From the NCBI RefSeq assembly GCF_901933205.1, contig NC_044571.1, positions 12,850,420-12,914,419 on the forward strand: DNA of 64,000 bases. Direction: 5' to 3'. Positions 37,116-47,900 of this stretch are shown here, piece after piece. Position numbers and translations under genes: made by a program. A model generated the notes under the pieces. It was given only the letters and a program-made list of their open reading frames with translations. It had not been told where the DNA came from and ran no database searches. Each line of letters begins with the position of its first letter. The stretch's first letter is position 1. This DNA is from Camarhynchus parvulus (taxonomy: Eukaryota; Chordata; Aves; Passeriformes; Thraupidae).

Positions 37116-37788
37116 TGTCTTGGTTTGGAAAGACAGGAGTTTGCTAAGGAAGGCAGGAACCTCCCCTGAAAATGAGAATGTAAACCCTCCCCACCCCTCC
37201 GAATTGCTATAATTTTAAATTAAGGGGCTCTCAGGCAAAGATATGGGAGCAGGAAATAACAGTTCTTTAATAGGGAAGAAATAAAAAGAATAAAATAAAC
37301 AATGTAGTCCACTGGAACAACACTGACAGAGTCAGAACCCAACCTGACACCCTGTTGGTCAGGGTGCTGGTGGCAGTCCGATTGAAAATGTGGCTGCAGT
37401 CCTCTGAAGTATCAGGTGTGGTTCTGTTGGAGCAAGGAGGATCTGTAGAGAAGGATGTAGTCTTCCTCTGAAGATCCAGGAGGAAAAGGCAGCTGCTGTT
37501 CCTCTGCGGAATCTCGTGGAGAAAAGCCGATTTGCAATTTCTGAATCTCAGAGTATATTGGGGTAGCAGTGCTTGGCTCCTCCCTCTGGGCGGAGCATCT
37601 CACAATGGGATGTTATAGTTCTTATCAGTCATGCACTGATATTCAATAGTCTGTTATCAGCAGAGGTCCCCTCCCAGGAAGGTGTGAATGTGGTCATTCA
37701 AAGAGAGAGATAAGGCAAACTGCTCACTTGACAAGGTAATCAGCCATACAGATGGTAATGGCAAACATCTTACATGCAATCTTCAACA
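37116..37788 (-). mobile_element. Solo LTR, minus sense, 5-bp target duplication (673 bp)
   Basis: The pentamer cacag flanks the element on both sides (37111-37115 and 37789-37793). On the minus strand the element runs from tgttgaagattgcatg to ccaaaccaagaca, giving the TG...CA ends of a retroviral LTR. Blocks such as ggaggcaggaacctcccc-like sequence, a ggggctctcaggcaaagata stretch and gcggagcatctcacaatggg match an LTR family I recall from songbirds. A 5-bp duplication fits the ERVL/class III type, though ERV1 or other types cannot be excluded. No internal genes adjoin it. The 63-codon minus-strand frame inside is not a gene. Confidence 0.82.
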
Positions 37789-37793
37789 CACAG

Positions 37794-40700
37794 ATAAAAA
37801 GAGAAGTCACACACTCAAAAGAAGATCATAAGCCACACCAAGTGTCTCAAAAAGTATGAGACAAGGTCAGTGTGGGGCTACTACACTTACCAAAACCACC
37901 CTGGAGACAGAGGAGCTCTCTGCCTAATTTAACAGAGAGATTGTTGTTTCCATGTTTGGGTGTCTTCACTCTCTGACTCACTACCTTTGATTAGGGAATT
38001 ATGTAGAGTGATTGCTTCAAGTCATGGTGGCCTTAAATACCTTGCCATACTCTCTCACTTGACTGAACAGAAATCATACTTGTACAAATGTATGGAATAA
38101 AGCTTGATTTAACTCCTCTGTTAAATCCACCTGTTTGCTAGGCTTGAATAAAAGAAGGAAATTTTATGTCCTGAAATTATGCAGAGGTAACTTTCATATA
38201 AAGTACATTTGTTCTTTAGATAAATCGTATGACGATCAATTCCCCCACTTTGAGGAAAAACAACAAAACCTCCAACTTTGCAATAAAAAGTAAACTTTCA
38301 GGACAAAATTTATTTTTCTGGACATGAACATCAGTGCAATTTTCAGTCTTAGAACAAATGCACCCAGCTGAATCCCTTCGCTCAGGACTCTTCCCAGATC
38401 TCACTTCTCTCTGCTCTAGTACCATGGCCTGCCGCATTCTACACGACCTTCTCCATGGGACAGAAGTTCCATTTATACTACAACTCCAATGATAGACTCA
38501 TCTGTACTGCTATTTCATACCTTCCCTGTATTTAGAACTGTATTTGGAGGGGTGGGGGGAAGAAAGGGAATACTTTCATATTGTTTATTAAAAAAAGGAA
38601 ATACCTTAAAACTGCACCACAGTCCACACATGTCTGTCCACACATGATAAAATAGCTTTTCATGATTATTAATATTATATGTCCACAAACCAGATTTTTA
38701 GTTGTAAATTTAAGATAAAATTCACATCAGAAAATGTTCTGTGTTCAGTAAAATGCAGCCTAATGTGTCTCTAGCCTGTTTGTGTAACATGCTGCACTTT
38801 AATAATTAAATGTTTCTGTCAAGAGAAACAAATTCAGTTAGCATTGTCTAAGCTGTAGTGGATGCAGTAGAACACATTTACAAGGAAGATTTGTTACTTC
38901 AACTATGCATCTGTGGCTCAGAGTGTGAATATAGTAAATCATTTCAGTAAAGAGGTGCTGTCTTTGGGCAGCTCTCTAGAGTTCTGTTTGCACTGAATAT
39001 CACATAATAGCAATATGCATACTATTTTTTTCCTTTCTTCACTTTTCCTCTACTCTGCAGCAAAGGTGATTCTTCAGCTCGCTGTCATCTGCCTCCAGTC
39101 TTTGAAAAAATCTGAGACTTTGCATAAGATAAAAAATGAGAGGCAGATGGAGATGGAAACATGATTTTACATTTCTCTTTATTTTAAAGAATTTTTTATT
39201 AATAAATTAATAATTAAAATGACTGGATTATCAGGGTATAATTATGTCATTTTGGTTATGTTTTGTTCTTGCCATTCATTCCAAATGGATAATTCTTAAT
39301 AAAAAGAAGTATTATTGAACATTTTATTGAATGCTATTATTTATCCCTCTTTTCTTCATTAAACATATTAAAAAGAGAAGCATATACTTGGAAGTATCTG
39401 TAAAGGTGCCTTGATGAGTTCCTTCAGCAGATCAATGCAACAACCTTGAAAGGACTCTTTTCATATAACTGTTGCAGCTGCAAGACTTTCTGTAGAAATG
39501 ATTTTGAAGTTTATGGATTTGAAAAGAAATAAAATCATATTCAAGGCTTCCCAAAATATTGAAGTGTTCCTATGCAACTGAAATGCAACAGGTAACAGTA
39601 AAAATTCGGAGAAATTATCTTTTAACCAGGGTTTTTGCTATTACCCAGAAATACTCAATATTGTTCCTACATCCAGATGCCCAGGAAAGATCATTTGGAG
39701 TTCCAACTAATACAATGACTATGTCCATTTTTGTTAATATCAAAAAACTATCTATGAATGTCCATGCACCATTATGCATGTACTTTACATAAAGCACTTT
39801 AAAGAAGCAATAAATCTATTTCTTCCCATTGACCAAAATGGAAGTTCACATAGATGGTTCCAATATAAAATGACTGCACTCAGTCCGATGAATGTCATTT
39901 CAGCTCTTCAGATGTGGATTCTTGATGCCCCATGATGTGTGTTGTAGGTCAGGATCCTGGGATCTGACACACCAGCTTCTGTGGACTGACAACCCTCTTT
40001 CAAATAATAATAGCTGGCATTCACTCACCTTGTTCAAACAGGAAAAATAAAAGCATGTAGCAAATCCATGTGTATATTATTAATCTTTTCAAGTTCATGT
40101 AAATGCTGTTTATATGTCACAAAAAGAAAAGGAACACATCTACCAGCTTTGGCTCGTGGTGCTTCAACTAATTGCTCTGTTAGCAGACTGCTACTGACTT
40201 CAAAGACTGATGATTATGCAGCTGCTGATGGAGAGTCTCAGCAGAAGGGAGGAGGATCGTGGGAGTAGAGGCAATTAGCAAATGTTTTCACAGTCACCAA
40301 GGAGGGTGAGAGCACTATCTGAAGTTTACACGGCATTATATTGCATTACACTGATGTTTCAATGAATGCCACCAGTGCTGTTTCTACAGTGCTTATTTTT
40401 CTGGGGTTATTGGGATTTGGTTTGTTTCTTGTTTTTGGTTTTTTTTAGCAGCCAGTAAAATGTTAAGTCTCATTGTATTTTGGCAAAATCACAGGCAGAT
40501 GTGATAAAAGCTGATTTTCAGCTGCCTGCTAATATTTGATATATGACTTAAAACTTTACATCATATTTTCATTTTTTTAAACTGATCAGCTGTGATTTGG
40601 CAACAGGTGAAGCAGGAAAAAAACCTCAGTAAATCTAAGAAATCCATATGTCCAAAATTTAATATACCTAAAAGCAAAAATTATTTGGAAAAGAAAATCT

Positions 40701-40895
40701 ATAAAAGGCTTTAAATACCTAGGAAAGACCTTAGACCTTGTCTGTTTACACTGAATACTTAACTAAGCACAGACTTCTCCTGATCTGAAAGGTTAATATA
40801 AACTTCAAAATTTGAGAAGAGCTGTAGCACAGATTCATTTGACAAAGATGGGATTTAAACACTAGGTTTGGGCAGAGTATCCCAACACCTGGATG
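37794..40895. other. AT-rich noncoding DNA
   Basis: No transposon or gene is recognised. A 14-bp-period direct repeat of gtccacacatg lies at 38622-38632 and 38636-38646. A single TGTTTAC motif at 40743-40749 precedes the cluster described next. Confidence 0.5.
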
Positions 40896-40962
40896 TGTTT
40901 ACCTTGTAAACATATGTAAACATGTGTTCACAGACCTTATGTTTACACCTTGTAAACATAAG
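40896..40962. promoter_or_regulatory. Cluster of five forkhead-type (GTAAACA) motifs
   Basis: The core GTAAACA or its complement TGTTTAC occurs at 40896-40902 (minus), 40906-40912 (plus), 40916-40922 (plus), 40940-40946 (minus) and 40952-40958 (plus). This heptamer is the core bound by forkhead (FOX) transcription factors. The last two sites lie in a perfect inverted repeat, 11-bp arms at 40936-40946 and 40952-40962 with loop acctt. That the motifs are present is certain. That the segment acts as an enhancer is inference; local duplication of an AT-rich unit could give the same pattern. Confidence 0.35.
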
Positions 40963-41197
40963 ACTACACCAAACAAGTGCATCAGCTTTTTTCCCCCAAG
41001 CTCCCCTTGACTGGAAACCCAGAGAGAGTGTACCTGCTGCTGCTCACACTATCAAACTGAAACCAAATACCTAATCAAGTCTCCATTAAAGTAACTGTTT
41101 TCTAACATATCCTAGCATTATATAGTAACCTGTATTCCAGCTGCATGATATGCATGTTTTATTTTGCACTTCAGGAAACTACAGCTGTTTTTTCCTT

Positions 41198-41280
41198 AAT
41201 CACAGAATCACAGAGTATGCTGAGTTGGAAGGGACTCGCAAGCACCATCAAACTCAGCTCCTGGCCCTACACAAGACCAA
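41198..41280 (-). mobile_element. Short CR1 LINE 3'-end fragment
   Basis: The plus strand reads aatcacagaatcacagagta, then gctgagttggaagggactcg, a caccatcaaactcag block and ctcctggccctacacaagac. These are the reversed terminal motifs of CR1, close in type to the copy at 9481. Only the last 80 to 100 bp of the element are present. Confidence 0.9.
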
Positions 41281-42715
41281 TCCTCTTGCTCTGTAGGACA
41301 ACTGCAAAAATTTCAGTGTTTGAGTCTCAAGCATTTTCTTAATTCAGACTCCACTGAAGTGGAAGCAAACTGTGACTAAAAAATTATAAGAGGTGACAGG
41401 AATAAAGCAAAACCAGGATACAAATAGAGCTCTTATTGTTTTTTCTTAATAGAAAAGCAAGAGCTATGATGGCAATGCTATCATGTATTCTGTTTTCCTC
41501 TCTCATCTGACTGAAATAACTTTTAGGTTCCTGGAGAAAAACCAAATGATAATAGGAACATTTCAGTGAGAGAGATTGTGGGAAAATACTAAAAGACAAA
41601 ACTCAGCAAGGAGAAATGCCATGTTGGCAACAGTTCATCAGAAACAAGCTGTCTGCAAACCTTAGGAGCAGGGACTTTGTGGGAACTTGGTGTACTGCCC
41701 TGGGAGAGGCAGGAAACAAAGGATGGAGTGGCACTGAGGGGTTGTGGTCATGTTCTGCTTAAATCAATGCCGGTAATTGGGATTAAGCCAAAATAATGAC
41801 CTAAACAGCAACCAAAAGCTGAACCATGTTTCATCAACTCGAGAATACATTTGAATTTTTATGTCCTGGATATGTTAGTAAAGTGAAAACCTGCACATGC
41901 TTTACATGTAATTACTAAGTCACTCAAGTGCCGCCTAATGATGAAATTTTCTCTTCTCTCTTAAAAAAACAATATAAATGTAATTCAAGGGAAAAAGACA
42001 GTTGGAGAGTCTACTTCTGTATACTGGAGGTCGAATGGAGGTACCCATCTCCTCCCCTACAATAATGCCTTTTGGATAAGCTTTATTCTGCAGTAGTATT
42101 ATTGCTTATGATTTCTGATATCAGTGGATTTATCAATGGCAATTTCTGAACCTAGTCCTGTCACACTAATCAATAAGTTGCAGTACTTTTTGAATCTGAA
42201 ATTTTAATGAATGTGCCCAGGTTTATAGTGGAACTCATGTTATTTGTGCATATGAGACTGCAAATGTGCTCAGACTTATCGTGTCAACACCACCCTATTT
42301 TATCTTTTGTGATCATGAGAGTTGTAATGAGACCAGACTTGGAGTGCCAAATTGGTTCCCCTGCAATATTATCTGTGAAGTTTTCCTGGGCTCTTGGACA
42401 GACAGAAAATACACCAAGTAAGAAGGGGAAAACTCAACTGTCCCTGGTCTGGCTGTGTTTGCAGTTAACCAAGAAAAATCAGGGACTCCCTTTCCTAAAT
42501 TTTTACAAGACAGAGGTGCAGGCAGTGGTAACAATGTGGTTCAACAACTGACTTTTTCTCCACATGAGAAATAATGTGTCCAGCAAGTTCCTATCCAGTT
42601 CATATTGTTTTGCTAGAACAATTGCAGACATGGTAATTTTTCAGAAGATTTTTATGTGTTAGGAAAATTTCCTATTCTCCTAATTCTATTTGTATACAAT
42701 TCCATTTTCTGTTGA
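41281..42715. other. Noncoding DNA, nothing recognised
   Basis: No repeat family or gene is recognised. A 114-codon plus-strand frame (42207-42551) has an ATG but no recognisable product. Confidence 0.5.
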
Positions 42716-42721
42716 GATATC

Positions 42722-43088
42722 TGTCACCATGATATTTTCTGAAAAATCCCTTCACCAGGATTTCTTTTCCCAGGAAGCTGGGAAGCTTCAGCTTCTCCAT
42801 GTTTTGCTGCTCTGGAATGTGATTTGGAGATTGTTTATCCACCATGTGAATTGTTTTAATTTAATGACCAATCATGGTCCAGCTGTGTCGAGACTCTGAG
42901 GAGTCATGAGTTTTCATTATTCATTCTTTTCTAGCCTTCTGTCTGTATCCTTTCTCTTTCATTATTATAGTGTTAGTATATAATTTTTTTAATATAATAT
43001 AATATCATAAAAAAATAAACCAGCCTTCTGAGAACTTGGAGTCAAATTCTCATCTCTCACCTCATCTTGGGGACCTCAGAACACCACA
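42722..43088 (+). mobile_element. Degraded solo LTR (367 bp)
   Basis: It starts tgtcaccatgatattttctg and ends near aacaccaca. Blocks in order are ggatttcttttcccaggaag, a tttgctgctctggaatgtg region, gaccaatcatggtccagctg, a run of aatat units, a poly(A) signal AATAAA at 43014-43019 and ccagccttctgagaacttgg. The flanks gatatc and actatc agree at 4 of 6 positions, so a 6-bp target duplication is possible but eroded. It is related to the LTRs at 6518 and 11865. No internal sequence remains. Confidence 0.75.
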
Positions 43089-43850
43089 ACTATCTTCAAT
43101 GAAAAAGCTATTGAAATAGTGCTTTCCTTTTCTCATCACCGGAGATACCTTCAGGACTCCAATTCATCAAAGGCAGAGCAAAACCTGAGACTGTGTAGCT
43201 TCAGCAAGCAGAGAAGAGTTGTGAAAAAAATAGAGAAAAAATAGATCATGAGTACAGATTTTCAGGATAAATTCGTATTTTTTAAAAAAAATTGTCACTT
43301 TTTTTTGGAAAATGGACCTTGTTTTCTTAAATATATGCTGTTCATATGCAGTATCCATGGAAAAGTGTGTGAGATAATGAGACAATTAAAAATATATTTT
43401 ACTGTGTCATAAGACAAAAGCTATTGAACAGGAAATGCAAGGATGCATAAGCTGGTTTTGAGACAGTACTTTAAAGTAAAGGACTGCAGGGTTTATTTCC
43501 AGTGCTGTCAGGTTATAAAGCTGATTTCAAGGAACATGCTTTTTGTTGCCAGTTTTGAAACAATAGAAGTCTCAATGGTTAATGAAAGTGTCTAAATAAT
43601 GTGGCTCAGTATAAATTTGCTGTACAAAATCAAAGGCAGAACATTCAGTTAATACTGAATGTTAAGGGAGCTATGATTCTAATGGTTCTCAGAAAAAGAA
43701 AAAATGCAAATTCAAGGAATAACGGATAATTTTTTTCCAATTAGCCTTGATCTTGCAATCTAATATTAAAGCATAGCTATGTAGCAGGTCCTTTTCACTT
43801 TTCTTGGAAAGGAAACATTAAGGCAATAGAGATTTGTGCAAAAGTCCTTC
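43089..43850. other. AT-rich noncoding DNA, nothing recognised
   Basis: No repeat family, RNA gene or supported reading frame is visible. Confidence 0.55.
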
Positions 43851-43856
43851 ATTTAG

Positions 43857-44633
43857 TGTTGTGGTGTGTGGTGTTGTAGTTCTAAGTTGTATTTGTCTGT
43901 TTTATAAGCTGTAGTTATGTTACTCAAAATGGTTCCAGTATTTTATAAGATGGTTCTGTCCCAGACGCCCCTGCCCCTGCTCCCTCACGCAGTTATCTGT
44001 CCGTCACAGGTTTCCTCAGTAACTCCCGCCTTTTTGTATCAATTTTCATGTCCGTCAATAATGCCCGCCTTGTTTTTCTCATTATCTTGATTTCCCCTCC
44101 CCTGTTACTTTGGCAACCCACCTGCCTGTCATTCTTCTGCCCACTCCTCAGCCCCAGAATCTTCTACCCAGGGCAGAGGGTGATTGGTGCAGGCGGGTTG
44201 TCCCTCCTATGCTGTTCCCTCATTAGTTCGTGTTTCATGTTCATCATTGCTTTCTGTATTATGATTCATTATGCTGTGATGCGCTTCTCCCTTCGGGGAA
44301 TCTATAACTGCTCGTCCCTGGGGATGGATCATTGGTGGTCTGTTGCAGTCTCCCTCCTGATAGTACGACCTCTCCTCAATAAACCCCTCCTGCTGCGACG
44401 AACTGCTGCCTCTCTGCCTTGTCCTTGCTGCCTTCGCTAGCTAGCTGCAGCTTCCCTGCCTTCCAGGGGGACGCAGTCCTTCACCCCTGCCGTGAAGGAG
44501 CTCCCCTAGCCAGCCGTTCGCCTCAGTCGCTCCCCGCTCGGAGCGAAGGCTGAAGTGGCCACGCGGCTGGCCCAGCCAGGCTGTGGCGCCCATTTTGTGG
44601 AGCGTGCCGGGCTCAGCGACAGGCGCAGCCGCA
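43857..44633 (+). mobile_element. CpG-rich solo LTR with perfect 6-bp target duplication (777 bp)
   Basis: Perfect direct repeats atttag at 43851-43856 and 44634-44639 flank an element running from tgttgtggtg to cgcagccgca. A 6-bp duplication and TG...CA ends indicate an ERVK-like (class II) solo LTR. Inside are a TATA-like tctataact at 44301-44309 and a poly(A) signal AATAAA at 44378-44383, giving a U5 of roughly 250 bp that is strongly GC- and CpG-rich. The surrounding DNA has few CpGs, so retention here suggests a comparatively young insertion. A 130-codon hydrophobic frame at 44048-44440 lies wholly inside the LTR and crosses the poly(A) signal, so it is not treated as a gene. Confidence 0.9.
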
Positions 44634-44662
44634 ATTTAGGATCATCTTTGGCTCCAGCCGCG

Positions 44663-44905
44663 GAATCACAAAATGGTTGAGATGGGCTTGTGTCTCTAGG
44701 GATCATCTGATCTTAACTACCCTGCTCAAGAAGAGTCTCCTAGAGCCAGTTGCTCCAGATCCTGTCCAAACAACTTTTGAATATCTTCAAGGATAGAGAC
44801 AACAACCCTGGGCAACTTGTGTCAGTGCTCTGTCACCCAAACAATGCAAAAATGTTTTCTGATATTCAAAGAGAACCTCATATGTTTCATTTTGTGCTTA
44901 CTGTC
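44663..44905 (-). mobile_element. CR1 LINE 3'-end fragment
   Basis: Reversed CR1 tail motifs run in order on the plus strand: gaatcacaaaatggttgaga, gggatcatctgatcttaact, a ccctgctcaagaagag block, a tccaaacaacttttgaatat block, gtgctctgtcaccc and catatgtttcattttgtgct. It resembles the copy at 26021 more than those at 9481 and 41198. It begins 23 bp beyond the target duplication of the neighbouring LTR. Confidence 0.85.
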
Positions 44906-47900
44906 TTTTTTAAGCTTCTTTAAAAATTTAAATACAATACTTTGGGGTGGGATCAAAGGAAGAAAAATTCCTCAAAATTACAGTAACTTACAAGACTGTT
45001 TTGAAACAATTAATAATTCATTTTTTTTATCTTATTCCTGCCTTTGTTGCCATCTTTTAAGGTTTTTAGTTTCATATCATCTACTGAAATGAAATTGTGA
45101 ACCCTGCCAGACTGGAAAATCTTTGTAGGAATTTATATTTTATATTGAGATGGCATCAAAATGCATTGAATTCCAAGCATTTTCCAAGCATATTTTGCTG
45201 ATGCTTGATGAGACAAACAGGTTTAATATGTCCCTAATGTCACTCCAGTGACGTCTGTAGAGTTGCAGAAAGGATCAGTTTAATCCACTTAATGTTATTG
45301 TTGAAAATAAAACAGAAATGAACCAAAAAAAAATTTACCTTAGCATTTCACAAAAACTCTATGCAAATTAGACATTTAAAAACAATAATGTCCCTGAAAT
45401 AAATGCATATATGATAAATCTGAACTTTTGCTTAAACCTTTATCTAACATTTATTTCAAGAGCACTAGAGCATTGGAGGAAGACAAGCACTGGTAAAATC
45501 AGATGTAGATGTCTTTTCTGGGATTTGAGATTAATTGTAAATCAAATCTGAAACATTCTCTCTAAGTCGACTAATTTTGCAGCTGTGCTTGGATTTGGCC
45601 ACTGAAGAAACATTAAAAATTATTTATGTGAGTTCCCTGAGCCGACCATTTTGAATGTATATATTTTCAAGAGAATAGGTCTAATATAATATTTTATTCC
45701 CATGATTACCTGAGGTAAAAGCTGATGGGAAGCTCCTAATAAATATATGTTTTATAGTAATATCATGCATCCTTTGAGCTGACTCCAGAAGCAATATTGC
45801 TTTCAGGGATTATAGATATCAGTAAAAATATCTGAGCTCTCTATTTAAGTAGATTTTTTTTTCCTAGAGCTTTCAGTGAAAAATTGCAAGCACTTAACTG
45901 AGCAAGGGGTCAGAGAAGAGAAAGGAGTTTAAGAAGTAAAATGGGCAATTAATTTTTTTTTTAATGCTTCATTGAATTGCACACCTCCTGTCATGACACC
46001 TCATTTGCAACTACTTATGAATCCTACAGTAAATACCCACAAAACAGGAGCAAGTTTTCAAAATTATTTACATATATATTGAAATGTATGTGTAAATTTA
46101 CATTTATTATTTTGATGCAAATTATCTTTATTTGTTTGAAAAAATGCAGAATATTCTTGGGTTCCAGTGCAGTTGGAATGGTGACAAACAGGAAACATGA
46201 AAATCTCAATTTTAGGTCTTTAGAAAAATATAATTCTCAGCTCTTGGAAACAACCACAAAATACAGCACAAACAAAGGTAAAGTGAAAATATTACAAACA
46301 TTTTAAAATAGTCTCTTGCTTGTGAAGTTTTGGTCAGATTAGGAGCCCTGGTCATTCACTGTCCCTAAAGCACTTAGTCTTAAGTATCCAGAACCTTAAT
46401 CGTAGATTACATGCACATGACAGGCAGTCAAAATCCTGCCCTCAGATCAATGAGCACATTTTATCTGGCAGAGGCTGGGACTGGAGGCTCCATGCAGTTC
46501 CCGTGTTTCTTGCTATTGCTGCAGTGCCATGAATGACACAAGCACCCTAACAGGAAAGAGTTTATGTCTTTTTTTCAATTGCATTAGAAGCATCTCGTCT
46601 CATTTTAGGTCCCTCAGTAAACCTGCTGCATTGTAGATACATTTTATCCACAGCAAAACCCTTCTTCCTTTATCTTTTTTTTCTGAATAATATGAAAATA
46701 AATACTTATCTATTCTCATCCTTTTCTCCCCCCCTTGCAAAAAAAGGATAGAAATATTAATTGTATTCTTCAAGCAGGACAGCTGAGCTCTCCCAAGGCA
46801 GAGGACAGAGCCCAGAGCACATCACAGAGGTTGATCAGTGCCAGGCAGGGCAGAGCTGAGCCCTGCAGAGCTTGGTGGGCAGTGCTCTGCAGTTCCCTTG
46901 CACTGTACACCCATCTCTAGCAGCCCAGACCACATCATGCTTGCAATCACACATAATGTTTTCAACACCTACTCCTCCATCAGAATTGTAAATAAATGCT
47001 CTCTTTTTAAATCTCTCTCAGCAGTTTGCATAACCAGAAAATAGCAAGCAAGCAAGCACTTGTTTTTCTCCTGAAAAAGGTAACTTGCTTTTCATACAAC
47101 TTTTTTCAAACTTCCAGATTACAAGACTTGTTTTTCCTGTGTTTTATCTATTACCACCTTCAATGGAGTGAAACAATATTTACTTCATTTCTGCTTCTAA
47201 TCCTTTTCTCACTCTGAGTATTTTCCTGTGCTGTTTTTGACTAAGAAAGTTTTGCAGACACTTTGGAAGTCAAAATTAAGAGGAAATAGTTACAGCTGAA
47301 AACACACAAGAATTCCATCAAATCCTACACAGAGAATGAATAAAAAGACAGAACTTTCCAAGAAGGTTAGGGACAGTTTTTCCAAATCCAGAAAGTGCAG
47401 TGTCATTTTCAGGAGCCATGCAAACAAATAATCAAGGATCCCTCCAGAAGAGCCTCATGAAGTCCTTTGCTACCCTCACCACCCCATTCTGCTGAAAGTT
47501 CTCATGCTATGGGGTCAGTGGGAACACACACCAGAGGGAGAAGGACCAGAGAGGAATGGGAGGTACCTTCCTTATAGTCTCTGTGAAGAACAGTGCATAA
47601 TGAGGAGTCCCTCCCTCAGGAAGGAACAGAAAACTTGCCCTTCATAAGAAGCTGCTGTGCCACACTGCAGGATTGTGTTAGCCTTGGGAGGAGCGATCCT
47701 ACATGTCAGCAAGAGCTGTAAATTTGTTTGTCATCCATAGGGATCAGTCCTATGGAAGATCCTCCTTCCATCACGTATGTGTGATCAGATGTTGTAGATA
47801 TGCTGGTAAGCCCCAGAGTCTGGCCTGTTTTATATCCTGGTAATGCTTTTGTCCCCAGGGAGCTCAAAGAATTAAATGAGTAGGCACTCCCCAGCCAGAA

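Noticed and set aside
44048..44440. 130-codon hydrophobic plus-strand frame resembling a membrane protein
   Set aside because: It lies wholly inside a solo LTR bounded by target duplications and reads through the LTR poly(A) signal. Its hydrophobicity reflects T/C-rich sequence.
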